Positions 1-7,781 of a stretch of DNA of 13,449 bases are shown here, piece by piece; the first letter of the stretch is position 1, and every line of letters starts with the position of its first letter. Below the pieces are notes generated by a model, which did no database searches, was not told the DNA's origin, and worked only from the letters and a program-made list of their open reading frames with translations. The position numbers and the translations under genes are program-made. The stretch covers positions 1 to 13,449 of the forward strand of contig JAHZKM010000114.1 in NCBI GenBank assembly GCA_022600395.1. The letters are read 5' to 3'. The stretch comes from Pseudomonadota bacterium. Lineage in GTDB: Bacteria > Pseudomonadota > Gammaproteobacteria > PS1 > Pseudothioglobaceae.

Positions 1-1
1 A

Positions 2-418
2 AAAACCACAGCTGTTGACACTCAAGAGGTGGCCGTTGTATTTGGTACTGAGAACTTTGGCTTAACCAATGAAGAGTTGGATTTGTGTCAAATTTTGATG
101 ACGATTCCTGGCAATCCTAATTATTTTTCATTAAATATCGCGGCTGCTATTCAAGTTTTTGCTTATCAAAATTATGTGTATAACACCACTACTCAGTTTG
201 AAAAAAGCACCAATGAATCAGCCGGGTTTGACGAATTGGAGGGTTTTTATGAGCATTTGGCGCAAGTGCTCGAGCATATTGATTATTTCGAAGAAAAGCG
301 CCCTAAAGAGTTGCTAATGCGTCGAATGCGCCGCTTTTTTGGGCGTGCAGAGCCTGAAAAAGAAGAAGTGGCTATTTTTAGAGGAATTCTTAGAAATATC
401 AAACCTTTTAGAAAATAA
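2..418 (+). CDS. trmJ: TrmJ, tRNA (Cm32/Um32) methyltransferase, 3' part
   Basis: This is a SPOUT-family methyltransferase that 2'-O-methylates position 32 in the anticodon loop of tRNAs, using S-adenosylmethionine in the cytoplasm. The frame is open from base 2, so the gene enters from the left edge; the GTG at 29 is an internal codon, not the start. The visible 138 residues include the SPOUT knot motifs VFGTENFGLTNEE and IPGNPNYFSLNIAAAIQVFAY, which form the cofactor pocket. After these comes the TrmJ-type C-terminal helical tail (ELEGFYEHL, then RRMRRFFGRAEPEKEE and FRGILRNI), which aligns along its length with my memory of the E. coli protein of about 246 residues. The N-terminal half is outside the window. 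The gene converges with htpG. The tail makes TrmJ much more likely than other SPOUT methyltransferases. Confidence 0.93.
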   Translation, partial: KTTAVDTQEVAVVFGTENFGLTNEELDLCQILMTIPGNPNYFSLNIAAAIQVFAYQNYVYNTTTQFEKSTNESAGFDELEGFYEHLAQVLEHIDYFEEKRPKELLMRRMRRFFGRAEPEKEEVAIFRGILRNIKPFRK

Positions 419-485
419 AAAATATCAGAAATTATGAAAATTGCGCTTTTTAAGAGATTTTATTTTTTTAATACAATTAATAAAA

Positions 486-517
486 GCTGTTTGATAGGGT
501 CAACCCTTAAAAACAGC
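486..517. other. Nested inverted repeat (two-tier hairpin) in trmJ-htpG gap
   Basis: The outer arms GCTGTTT (486-492) and AAACAGC (511-517) pair perfectly. Between them, AGGG (496-499) pairs with CCCT (504-507) around a TCAA loop, leaving a symmetrical 3x3 internal loop (GAT opposite TAA). On the - strand the hairpin is followed by TTTTATTAATT, so it could be a second, weaker terminator downstream of htpG. On the + strand it is followed by CACTTTCCCC, so it is a poor terminator for trmJ. The rest of 419-658 is AT-rich and holds no convincing gene. The structure is read directly from the sequence; its function is not known. Confidence 0.5.
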
Positions 518-658
518 CACTTTCCCCAATAAAAATCAGTAATTTTGGCAAAAAAACCTGAAAACCACTTATTTAAATCGATAATTTTCTGAATTTATGT
601 AAACTATAGTTTTTTAGTTTTTATTGATTAAAAATTTAGTAAATTTTACAAATGACAT

Positions 659-687
659 AAAAAAGCCCGAATAAATCGGGCTTTTTT
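659..687. terminator. Rho-independent terminator between convergent trmJ and htpG
   Basis: The stem AAAAAAGCCCGA pairs with TCGGGCTTTTTT around an ATAAA loop. With an A-run before and a T-run after the GC-rich core, it can act in both directions. It lies 21 bases past the htpG stop on the - strand, which makes it the obvious htpG terminator. It may also stop trmJ transcripts, although those would first cross about 240 bases of untranslated sequence. Confidence 0.9.
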
Positions 688-707
688 ATTGGATTGACAT
701 AGTTTAA

Positions 708-2563
708 CTAGTTAATCAATTTATTCATTCGTTTGACAAATTCGGCCGGGTCTTTAAGTTGTCCACCTTCTGATAAGACAGCCTGATCAAATAAAACGTT
801 TACTAAGTTTTCATCAACTTTGGTTTTTAGTTTTTCAACTAAAGGGTGGGTTGGGTTGATTTCCAAAATCGGCTTAGTCTCTGGCACGTCCTGCCCTAGA
901 GATGCCATGATTCTTTCCATGTTGCCACCATTTCGTTTTCATCAGCCACTAAACAAGAAGGGGATTCACTTAGACGATTAGAAATCTTAACTTCCTTAAC
1001 TTGATTTTCAAGAATTTTTTGCATTTCTTCTAGTGTCTTTTTAAAGCCCTTGGCAGTTTTTTCTTTAGCTTTCTTTTCTTCTTTAGAATCCAAATCTTCT
1101 AAATCGCCTTTGGCAATTGATTTAAGATTTTTGCCCTCAAATTCAGTAAAGTTGTTAACCATCCATTCGTCCACACGATCAGATAATAGTAGCACTTCAA
1201 TACCTTTTTGCTTAAAAATTTCTAAATGTGGCGAGCCTTTGGCTGCTGCATACGTCTCAGCGGTAACGTAGTAGATGTCTTTTTGCTCATCGTTCATACG
1301 CCCGATGTAGTCTGCTAAAGACACGCTTTGGTCTTCGTTGTCAGACTGGGTTGTGCTAAAGCGTAAAAGAGAAGCGATTTTGTCTTTATTGGCAGGGTCT
1401 TCAACCACACCTTCTTTCATAACCATGCCGAACTCTTTCCAGAAATCTGCATATTTCTCTGGCTTGTTTTTAGCCATTTTTTCTAATTCTTTTAAAATTC
1501 GACTCACAGACGCTTTACGGATGGTGTCGACTACTTGATTACCTTGTAATATTTCACGAGAAACGTTTAAAGATAAGTCAGCGGTGTCGATCACACCTTT
1601 AATAAAGCGCAAATACATTGGCATTAACTCTTCATTATCTTCCATAATAAAGACGCGTTTGGCGTATAACTTAATGCCACCTTTGCGTTTTGGCTCCCAC
1701 ATGTCAAACGGCGCTTTGGAAGGGATAAATAGCAAAGACGTGTAGTCTAACTTGCCTTCAACACGGTTGTGAAGTTGTGCAAGTGGCGCGGCAAAGTCAT
1801 AGGTAAGGGATTTGTAGAACTCATCATAATCTTCTTGTTTAAGCTCTTTTTTATCTTGCATCCAAAAGGCATTAGCCTTATTGATCATTTCGTATTCAAT
1901 AGCGTCATCAGAATCTTCTTCAGCTGGCTTAATCATCATGATTGGCACAGTGATATGATCTGAGTATTTAGAGATAATGCCGCGCAGACGATAATCATCC
2001 AAAAACTCTTTTTCTTCGTCTTTAATATGTAGCGTAATTTTGGTACCAAAATCTGTCACTGTGGCTGTTTCTAGTGAGTATTCACCTTCACCTTTTGATG
2101 TCCAAATAGTACCATTTTCTTTGTCATCACCCGCTCTTCTAGTGGTTAAAACTACTTCGTCGGCAACAATAAATGATGCATAGAAACCTACACCAAATTG
2201 ACCAATCAGATTAGAATCCTCAGCTTGTTTTTTATCAAGATTTTGTAAAAATTTCTTAGTACCTGAGTTGGCAATAGTACCAATATTTTCCATGACTTCG
2301 GTTTCGTTCATGCCAATACCATTATCAGTAATAGTAATTGTGCCAGCTTCTTTATCAACATCAATATGTACTTGAAGCTCTTCTTTACCTTCGACTAATT
2401 TGTCATTTGATAAAGATTCAAATTTTAGCTTATCAACTGCATCTGAAGCGTTTGATATCAGTTCACGTAAGAAAATCTCTTTGTTGGAGTACAAAGAATG
2501 AATCATTAAATGTAGTAGTTGAGAAACTTCTGTTTGGAATGAATGCGTCTGTTTTGTCGTCAT
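708..2563 (-). pseudogene. htpG: HtpG (Hsp90 chaperone), frameshifted near the 3' end
   Basis: HtpG is the bacterial Hsp90, a cytoplasmic dimeric ATP-dependent chaperone. The first frame (2563 down to TAG at 896-898) gives 555 residues with the GHKL ATPase motifs: NASDAVDKL at about 38-46, DNGIGM at 80-85 and GQFGVGFYASF at 121-131. After VADENEMVA near residue 547 this frame turns into an unrelated WKESWHL and stops. The neighbouring frame resumes the family sequence exactly there, from NMERIMASLGQDVP to FVKRMNKLIN, and ends at 708. Loss of one base around 920-926 (for example one A, GCAAACATG becoming GCAACATG) explains this; restoring it gives about 618 residues, close to the 624 of E. coli. 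As it stands, the protein lacks most of the C-terminal dimerisation segment. A sequencing error or a recent lesion are both possible. The start codon is ATG, with only a weak AGAG-like ribosome site. Confidence 0.93.
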
Positions 2564-2624
2564 TTTATTTTATCTCTAGTTTATGCGTAAAATATATTGA
2601 TATGGCCAAGCTGGAAAAATTCAA

Positions 2625-3494
2625 GTGAAAAAACAAATAATTGAATTTATTTTGTATTTAAAAGTTGAGCGAAATTACGCGCTTAATACACAGCAAGCCT
2701 ATGAGCGAGATTTGAATCAATTACTGGCGTTTTTAAAAGTACAAAATATTTCCAGTTGGTCTGCGCTAGATACGCAAATGCTTAATGTTTTTATCATGCA
2801 ATTACGCCATAAAAACATCTCTTCTAGAAGTATTCGTCGTTATTTATCCTCTATCAAAGGTTTTCTAACTTATTTGGTTAATCAAAATCAGCTTAAGCAA
2901 AATTGCGCCATTCAATTGCGCACTCCTAAGATTAAACAAACCTTGCCGAATACTTTGCATTATGAGCAGTTATTGCAAATTTTAAAAACCACTGGTAATG
3001 CTCGATTTGAGGATCGTGATGTTGCTATTATTGAGGTTATTTACTCTTGTGGTTTACGAGTATCAGAATTGACAAGTTTAAATGTGAGTGATGTAGATCT
3101 TTCTCAAGGATTTTTAAGTGTAATGGGTAAAGGTAGTAAAATTCGACATACACCATTAGGAAGATCTGCGCAACAAGCGATTAGTCAGCATTTAAAAACT
3201 CATCAAGCTAACGCGCTTTTTGTGAATAAAAACGGCGATAGAATTGGGGTAAGATCAGTACAGAATATGATTAAAAAGCGTGCATTAGCAGCGGGCGTTA
3301 AAATCAATGTTTATCCGCATATGTTACGTCATGCAGCAGCAACACATTTTTTACAATCTAGTCATGATTTGCGCTCAACGCAAGAATTTTTGGGTCATGC
3401 GAGTATTAAATCAACCCAAGTTTATACCCATTTGGATTTTTTAGAATTATCAAAGGTTTATGATCAGTGCCATCCACGGGCAAAAAAATCATGA
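2625..3494 (+). CDS. xerC: XerC tyrosine recombinase
   Basis: With XerD and FtsK, XerC resolves chromosome dimers at the dif site near the terminus. The 289 residues (E. coli XerC has 298) comprise an N-terminal SAM-like core-binding domain (about 1-90) and a C-terminal catalytic domain. All the catalytic residues are visible: R145 (SCGLRVSEL), K169 (MGKGSK), H232 and R235 (PHMLRH), H258 (LGHAS) and the nucleophile Y267 (QVYTHLD). The ending [12 protein letters not shown] is characteristic of XerC rather than XerD, because it keeps the HPRAK tail. The start is GTG at 2625, with GGA about 9 bases before it; no in-frame alternative fits better. It heads an operon with tsaC (ATGA overlap), hemF and tusA, and diverges from htpG. 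Confidence 0.93.
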   Translation: MKKQIIEFILYLKVERNYALNTQQAYERDLNQLLAFLKVQNISSWSALDTQMLNVFIMQLRHKNISSRSIRRYLSSIKGFLTYLVNQNQLKQNCAIQLRTPKIKQTLPNTLHYEQLLQILKTTGNARFEDRDVAIIEVIYSCGLRVSELTSLNVSDVDLSQGFLSVMGKGSKIRHTPLGRSAQQAISQHLKTHQANALFVNKNGDRIGVRSVQNMIKKRALAAGVKINVYPHMLRHAAATHFLQSSHDLRSTQEFLGHASIKSTQVYTHLDFLELSKVYDQCHPRAKKS

Positions 3495-4030
3495 ATTTTA
3501 AAACCAGATCAGCCATTAAGGCATTAAATAATGGCGGTGTAATTAGCATTCCAACCGATACCATTCAAGGTTTGAGCTGCTTGCCAAGATTTGAGTCAGC
3601 CATGCAAAGACTCGTTGATATAAAACAACGTTCTGATGCAAAAGGACTGATTTTGTTAGCGAGTGATCTTATTTATATCGCCCGTTATGTGGCAGATGAA
3701 TCGATGCTAATACAGCTAGCTAAACAGACAGATAAGCCAACTACTTATTTGGTAAAAGCAAGTCATCAAGCGCCTAAACTATTGTTAGGAGGGCATGACA
3801 CTATCGCTATTCGATTAACTAAACATCCTTTAATTGCCAACTTATGTACGCAAACTAAAAGTGCTCTAGTGTCTAGTAGTGCCAATATTTCTGGCTCAAG
3901 AGAAGCTAAAACCTTGCTAGATTTACGCATTTATTTTAAAGACGAATTAGACTATATAATAGCGCCAAGTAATGCGCTAAATAGCCCGTCAAGTATTATC
4001 AATTTACACACTGGAGAAAAACTCAGATGA
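3491..4030 (+). CDS. tsaC: TsaC/YrdC/Sua5-family threonylcarbamoyl-AMP synthase
   Basis: The enzyme makes L-threonylcarbamoyl-AMP from threonine, bicarbonate and ATP, the first step of the universal t6A37 modification of ANN-decoding tRNAs; TsaB, TsaD and TsaE complete it. I prefer ATG 3491 to the upstream GTG 3467, because it overlaps the xerC stop as ATGA and gives 179 residues, close to the 190 of E. coli TsaC. Family motifs in order are [11 protein letters not shown] (20-30), the KQR of the nucleotide site (45-47) followed by [17 protein letters not shown] (106-114) and SSSANISG (128-135). The single-domain length indicates the short TsaC type, without the extra C-terminal Sua5 domain. 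It overlaps hemF at its stop, again as ATGA, so translation is probably coupled through the three genes. Confidence 0.9.
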   Translation: MNFKTRSAIKALNNGGVISIPTDTIQGLSCLPRFESAMQRLVDIKQRSDAKGLILLASDLIYIARYVADESMLIQLAKQTDKPTTYLVKASHQAPKLLLGGHDTIAIRLTKHPLIANLCTQTKSALVSSSANISGSREAKTLLDLRIYFKDELDYIIAPSNALNSPSSIINLHTGEKLR

Positions 4031-4935
4031 TTGATCAAGTCCAACAGTATTTACTTTCATTGCAGGCAGATATTTGCGCTCAGCTCGAGCAGGTAGATAC
4101 TCAAGCAAGCTTTATTAAAGATGAATGGAAAAAACTTAATGGTGGCGGTAATGGATTAACTCGAGTGCTAACTAAAGGCAAGGTTTTTGAGCAAGCCGGA
4201 GTTAATTTCTCGATTGTTCACGGTGATAATATGCCTGCCTCAGCCACAGCCCTTAGGCCTGAGCTATCAGGACGACGTTTTAGCGCTTTAGGCGTTTCAT
4301 TAGTGATTCATCCTAACAATCCTTATGCGCCAACATCACACGCTAATGTACGTTTTTTTATTGCCGAAAAAGAAGGCGAAGAGCCAATTTGGTGGTTCGG
4401 CGGTGGCTTTGACTTAACTCCGTATTATGGCTTTGATGAAGATTGTGTTTTTTGGCATAAAACAGCCAAAGAAGCTTGCGACCCTTTTGGGGAAGAGGTG
4501 TACCCAAAATATAAAAAATGGTGTGATGATTATTTCTATATGAAACATCGCGGCGAGCAGCGCGGCATTGGCGGGTTATTTTTTGATGACTTAAATGAGG
4601 GCAGTTTCGATGAGTGTTTTGCCTTTATGCGTAGCGTGGGTAATAGCTATATCAATGCTTATCGACCAATTGTAGAGAAGCGTAAAGACATACCATTTTC
4701 TGAACATGAGCGTCAGTTTCAACTGTATCGTCGAGGGCGTTATGTCGAATTTAATTTAGTTTATGATCGAGGAACTTTGTTTGGCTTGCAGACCGGAGGA
4801 CGTACCGAATCCATTTTAATGTCACTACCTCCATTAGTGCGCTGGGAATATCAATATGAGCCCGAGCCAAATACACCAGAAGCACAGCTTTATGACAAAT
4901 TCTTAAAGCCACAAGACTGGTTAGGAGGCGAATAG
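4027..4935 (+). CDS. hemF: HemF, oxygen-dependent coproporphyrinogen III oxidase
   Basis: HemF uses O2 to decarboxylate two propionates of coproporphyrinogen III, giving protoporphyrinogen IX in haem synthesis; it is a cytoplasmic homodimer. The 302 residues match the family length (E. coli 299). Motifs include [19 protein letters not shown] (93-111), [18 protein letters not shown] (122-139), [14 protein letters not shown] (142-155), [20 protein letters not shown] (173-192) and the late [16 protein letters not shown] and [17 protein letters not shown]. Four conserved histidines, H95, H105, H144 and H174, fall where the metal or active-site histidines of E. coli HemF lie (96, 106, 145, 175). 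The start ATG 4027 overlaps the tsaC stop by four bases. The presence of HemF implies haem synthesis with oxygen available; whether the anaerobic HemN is also present cannot be seen here. Confidence 0.96.
   Translation: MIDQVQQYLLSLQADICAQLEQVDTQASFIKDEWKKLNGGGNGLTRVLTKGKVFEQAGVNFSIVHGDNMPASATALRPELSGRRFSALGVSLVIHPNNPYAPTSHANVRFFIAEKEGEEPIWWFGGGFDLTPYYGFDEDCVFWHKTAKEACDPFGEEVYPKYKKWCDDYFYMKHRGEQRGIGGLFFDDLNEGSFDECFAFMRSVGNSYINAYRPIVEKRKDIPFSEHERQFQLYRRGRYVEFNLVYDRGTLFGLQTGGRTESILMSLPPLVRWEYQYEPEPNTPEAQLYDKFLKPQDWLGGE
4923..4928 (+). promoter_or_regulatory. Strong Shine-Dalgarno for tusA
   Basis: AGGAGG is a full-strength ribosome binding site lying inside the last codons of hemF, 11 bases before the tusA ATG at 4940. 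It is much stronger than the sites of the neighbouring genes and supports both the chosen tusA start and high translation of this small protein. Confidence 0.75.
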
Positions 4936-4939
4936 TAAA

Positions 4940-5164
4940 ATGAAAACTCAATTAGATGTTAAGAGATTACTCTGTCCCATGCCAGTTATTCGACTCGGTG
5001 AAGTGATCGATAAAGTGGCTGTTGGTGATACCATTGAAATGTTAGCAACTGACCCGGGCGTGCTACATGATATTCCTGCCTGGTGCAAGGTTCATGCTCA
5101 CAAAGTGATAAAAATCGAGGAAAAAGCCGACGAGATTGTCCTTATTGTTGAGAAAATAGGGTAG
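4940..5164 (+). CDS. tusA: TusA/SirA-family sulfur carrier protein
   Basis: This is a 74-residue TusA-like protein. TusA proteins carry persulfide sulfur on a cysteine and hand it on, in 2-thiouridine tRNA modification in enterics or within cytoplasmic sulfur oxidation (rhd-tusA-dsrE, Dsr or Hdr-like systems) in sulfur-oxidising bacteria. The active motif is LLCPMPV with C12 (family pattern CPxP), followed by the small alpha/beta fold segments VGDTIEMLATDPG and DIPAWC; C49 is a second cysteine. It begins 4 bases after the hemF stop with a strong Shine-Dalgarno, so it is the last gene of the xerC-tsaC-hemF-tusA operon. No TusBCDE, DsrE or rhodanese gene adjoins it, so the partner pathway cannot be decided from this window. 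Confidence 0.85.
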   Translation: MKTQLDVKRLLCPMPVIRLGEVIDKVAVGDTIEMLATDPGVLHDIPAWCKVHAHKVIKIEEKADEIVLIVEKIG

Positions 5165-5179
5165 AATTATTCGCTGTTT

Positions 5180-5206
5180 TTGCTAGTAAAATAGCTGAAA
5201 TATAAA
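5180..5206 (+). promoter_or_regulatory. Candidate sigma70-type promoter for glnA
   Basis: TATAAA at 5201-5206 matches the -10 consensus at five of six positions. TTGCTA at 5180-5185 is a possible -35 (four of six), but the spacing is only 15 bases. Initiation here would give a leader of roughly 70 bases before glnA that contains the GCTTG/CAAGC repeats. I saw no sigma54-type GG/GC element. This is a weak, pattern-based call. Confidence 0.3.
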
Positions 5207-5214
5207 AAAATTAC

Positions 5215-5238
5215 GCTTGTAACGACGCAAGCCGCTTG
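5215..5238 (+). promoter_or_regulatory. Alternating GCTTG/CAAGC/GCTTG repeats in the glnA leader
   Basis: GCTTG (5215-5219), CAAGC (5228-5232) and GCTTG (5234-5238) occur in a row. The first two can form a 5-base-pair RNA hairpin with an 8-base loop. The last two form a dyad in DNA with a single central base, too tight for an RNA hairpin but possible as a protein-binding site. It does not match any riboswitch I recognise. Its role is unknown. Confidence 0.3.
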
Positions 5239-5275
5239 GTAAAGATAGCCAGTCCATATAAAAAAGTTAAATATA

Positions 5276-5279
5276 GGAG
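5276..5279 (+). promoter_or_regulatory. Ribosome binding site of glnA
   Basis: GGAG, within ATAGGAGATAAT, lies 5 bases before ATG 5285. It fixes the glnA start and fits an abundantly made enzyme. Confidence 0.7.
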
Positions 5280-5284
5280 ATAAT

Positions 5285-6700
5285 ATGTCTGCACAAGATG
5301 TAATGAAAATGATTGAAGACAACGACGTTAAGTTTGTTGATTTTCGCTTTACCGATACTCATGGTAAAGAACACCACGTAAGTGTTCCAGCACATACGGT
5401 TGATGAAGATAAATTTGAAGAAGGCCAGATGTTTGACGGTTCTTCAATCACAGGTTGGAAGGATATTAATGAATCCGACATGATTTTAAAGCCGGATACT
5501 AGCGCTTGCGTGCTGGACCCGTTTACACAAGAGTCAACGCTAATTGTGCGTTGTGATATTATTGAGCCAAGTGATATGCAAGGTTACGAGAAAGATCCTC
5601 GTTCTATTGCTAAGCGTGCTGAACAATACATGCAAGATTCAGGTGTTGGCGATACAGCTTATTTCGGCAATGAGAATGAGTTTTTCGTATTTGACAGTGT
5701 TAAATGGGATACTGGATTTGGTATGGGTAAAGCGTTTTACGAAATCCATTCTGAAGAAGCGGACTGGGAGTCAGGTTCTGATTTAGAAGGTGGCAACAAA
5801 GGTCATCGTCCAAATGTTAAAGGCGGTTATTTTCCGGTTCCTCCAGTAGATTCACTTCACGACCTTAGGTCAGAAATGTGTCTTGCTATCGAGGAAATGG
5901 GAGTTACTACTGAAGTACATCACCATGAAGTAGGTACAGCTGGCCAATGTGAAATTGGTGCTAAATTTAACACATTGGTTAGAAAAGCTGACGAAACTCA
6001 AATTCTTAAATATTGTATTCATAATGTTGCTCATATGTATGGCAAAACAGCAACCTTCATGCCTAAACCGATTGCGATTGACAATGGTAATGGTATGCAC
6101 GTTCACCAATCAATTGCAAAAGACGGTGTGAACTTATTTGATGGTGACGAGTATGGCAACTTAAGCCAAATGGCTCTATATTACATCGGTGGTATTATTA
6201 AGCACGCTCAAGCATTAAATGCATTTACTAATGCATCAACTAACTCTTACAAGCGTTTAGTACCTGGCTATGAAGCGCCAGAAATGTTAGCTTACTCTGC
6301 TAAAAACCGTTCTGCTGCGATTCGTATTCCATATGTGGGTAACCCATTAGGTCGTCGTATTGAAGTTCGATTTCCAGACAACACGGCTAATCCATACTTA
6401 GCATTCTCGGCAATGTTAATGGCTGGCCTTGATGGTATCAAGAACAAGATTGATCCTGGTCAGCCTCAAGACGGTGATTTGTATGAATTAACGAGAAAAG
6501 AAAAAGCAAAAATTCCTAAGGTTTGTAATTCTTTAGAGCAAGCACTTGATGCACTTGACTCTGATCGTGATTTCTTAATTGCTGGTGGCGTATTTACTAA
6601 TGATATGATTGATTCTTTCATTGATCTTAAAATGAAAGAAGTAAACGCGATGCGTTCAGCGCCTCATCCGGTAGAATTTGATATGTACTACAGCCTGTAG
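5285..6700 (+). CDS. glnA: Glutamine synthetase, type I
   Basis: GlnA condenses glutamate and ammonia with ATP to glutamine, the main route of ammonium assimilation; it is a cytoplasmic dodecamer. The 471 residues match the E. coli length (469) end to end. Visible motifs are [18 protein letters not shown] (49-66), the metal-binding [11 protein letters not shown] (127-137), [14 protein letters not shown] (211-224), the ATP-binding [13 protein letters not shown] (265-277), [15 protein letters not shown] (319-333) and NRSAAIRIP (341-349). Tyr400 in [10 protein letters not shown] sits where the adenylylated Tyr397 of enteric enzymes lies, so GlnE control is possible, although the usual NLYDLPPEE context is altered. 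FGNENEFF replaces the common FGPEPEFF but keeps both glutamates. The gene stands alone, with its own leader and terminator, and no glnL/glnG neighbours. Confidence 0.97.
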   Translation: MSAQDVMKMIEDNDVKFVDFRFTDTHGKEHHVSVPAHTVDEDKFEEGQMFDGSSITGWKDINESDMILKPDTSACVLDPFTQESTLIVRCDIIEPSDMQGYEKDPRSIAKRAEQYMQDSGVGDTAYFGNENEFFVFDSVKWDTGFGMGKAFYEIHSEEADWESGSDLEGGNKGHRPNVKGGYFPVPPVDSLHDLRSEMCLAIEEMGVTTEVHHHEVGTAGQCEIGAKFNTLVRKADETQILKYCIHNVAHMYGKTATFMPKPIAIDNGNGMHVHQSIAKDGVNLFDGDEYGNLSQMALYYIGGIIKHAQALNAFTNASTNSYKRLVPGYEAPEMLAYSAKNRSAAIRIPYVGNPLGRRIEVRFPDNTANPYLAFSAMLMAGLDGIKNKIDPGQPQDGDLYELTRKEKAKIPKVCNSLEQALDALDSDRDFLIAGGVFTNDMIDSFIDLKMKEVNAMRSAPHPVEFDMYYSL

Positions 6701-6717
6701 TTACTTAATTCGAATTT

Positions 6718-6747
6718 AAAAAAGCCGTGCAATTGCACGGCTTTTTT
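6718..6747. terminator. Rho-independent terminator after glnA
   Basis: This is a perfect 30-base palindrome: an A-run, GCCGTGC, loop AATT, GCACGGC, then six Ts. It begins 17 bases after the glnA stop, so it ends the glnA transcript and separates it from bioB. Its symmetry would allow action in both directions. Confidence 0.93.
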
Positions 6748-6768
6748 AATGTCCTAAGCAAATTGATT

Positions 6769-6783
6769 GCGTTAAAATAACGC
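6769..6783. promoter_or_regulatory. Inverted repeat upstream of bioB, possible operator
   Basis: GCGTTA (6769-6774) and TAACGC (6778-6783) form a perfect inverted repeat around AAA, 25 bases before the bioB ATG. It does not look like the classical BirA operator, whose half sites are longer and further apart. The region also holds TTAAAA (6772-6777) and TATAAA (6794-6799) with 16-base spacing; a promoter there would give an almost leaderless bioB message. bioB has no evident Shine-Dalgarno, which is compatible with that. This is speculative. Confidence 0.35.
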
Positions 6784-6808
6784 TACTTATTTTTATAAAT
6801 AAAATCTC

Positions 6809-7765
6809 ATGACACAATTAAGAAACGATTGGCAACTAGATGAAATTCAAGATCTATTTGATATGCCATTTAACGATCTATTATTTAAAGCACATAGTGT
6901 CCATAGAGAAACTTTTGATCCTAACTATGTCCAGGTTAGCTCTTTGTTGAATATCAAAACAGGCGCTTGTCCAGAAGACTGCTCTTATTGTTCTCAGAGT
7001 TCAAAATATGACACGGGGCTTGAGCGTGAAAAACTCATGGAAATTGATGTAGTATTAGAGCAAGCAAAAACCGCAAAAGACCAGGGTGCTACGCGTTTTT
7101 GTATGGGCGCTGCTTGGCGCAATCCAACTGACAAAAGCCTTGATAAAGTTATCCCAATGATTCAAGGGGTTAAGGCAATGGGTATGGAGACGTGTGTCAC
7201 GCTAGGTATGCTTACACAAGATCAGGCATTTACATTAAAAGAGGCAGGGCTTGATTATTACAACCATAATCTAGATACTTCAGAAGAGAATTATTCCAAT
7301 GTTATTACTACGCGTAATTTCCAAGATCGCCTCAACACGTTAGAGTCAGTTCAAAATGCAAATATTAACGTGTGTAGTGGCGGTATTTTGGGCTTGGGTG
7401 AGGATCAAACAGACCGAGCTTCAATGCTGAGATCTTTGGCTAATCTTGAAACACATCCTGATAGTGTTCCCATTAACTTGCTAGTGCCTATACCAGGCAC
7501 ACCGTTTGAAAAAATTGAACCACCTACAGAAAGTGAGTTTGTGCGCACCATTGCAGTTGCCCGCATTATGATGCCAAAGTCTGTAGTTCGCTTGTCAGCA
7601 GGTCGTACTGATATGGGCGAGGCAATGCAAGCCTTATGTTTCTTTGCAGGTGCTAATTCGATTTTTTATGGTGAGCAACTTCTCACGACAGATAATCCAG
7701 ATACGGGCAGTGACAAAGCCTTATTTAAAAAACTAGGCTTGAATATGAGTCAGTTAAACAATTAA
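6809..7765 (+). CDS. bioB: Biotin synthase BioB
   Basis: BioB is a radical-SAM enzyme that inserts sulfur into dethiobiotin in the last step of biotin synthesis. The 318 residues are somewhat shorter than E. coli BioB (346), mainly at the C-terminus. The radical-SAM 4Fe-4S cysteines are C54, C58 and C61 ([10 protein letters not shown]). The 2Fe-2S ligands expected from E. coli (C97, C128, C188, R260) are present as C98 (RFCMGAAW), C129 (METCVTLG), C189 ([12 protein letters not shown]) and R261 ([11 protein letters not shown]). The substrate-contacting YYNHNLDTS is at 150-158. No other bio genes adjoin it, so the pathway is scattered. The start ATG 6809 lacks a clear ribosome site, but the N-terminus matches the family from NDWQLDEI onward. 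A small exported protein gene follows after 16 bases. Confidence 0.97.
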   Translation: MTQLRNDWQLDEIQDLFDMPFNDLLFKAHSVHRETFDPNYVQVSSLLNIKTGACPEDCSYCSQSSKYDTGLEREKLMEIDVVLEQAKTAKDQGATRFCMGAAWRNPTDKSLDKVIPMIQGVKAMGMETCVTLGMLTQDQAFTLKEAGLDYYNHNLDTSEENYSNVITTRNFQDRLNTLESVQNANINVCSGGILGLGEDQTDRASMLRSLANLETHPDSVPINLLVPIPGTPFEKIEPPTESEFVRTIAVARIMMPKSVVRLSAGRTDMGEAMQALCFFAGANSIFYGEQLLTTDNPDTGSDKALFKKLGLNMSQLNN

Positions 7766-7781
7766 CCATTGGTAGGTAGTT

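Noticed and set aside
601..612. Palindrome AAACTATAGTTT followed by Ts as a trmJ terminator
   Set aside because: The stem has almost no GC pairs, so it would be too weak to terminate; such palindromes are expected in AT-rich spacer DNA.
1050..2628. Several + strand ORFs of 60-96 codons inside htpG (such as 1050-1271, 1338-1538, 1769-1963, 2338-2628)
   Set aside because: They lie antisense to a well-conserved gene, show no recognisable protein features and have no ribosome sites; they are shadows of htpG.
3467..3490. GTG at 3467 as the tsaC start
   Set aside because: It would add eight residues overlapping xerC by 28 bases. ATG 3491 gives the ATGA overlap also seen at tsaC-hemF and fits the family N-terminus better.
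5544..6131. ORFs of 60-80 codons overlapping glnA on both strands
   Set aside because: They are out-of-frame products of the highly conserved glutamine synthetase gene, with low-complexity, implausible proteins.
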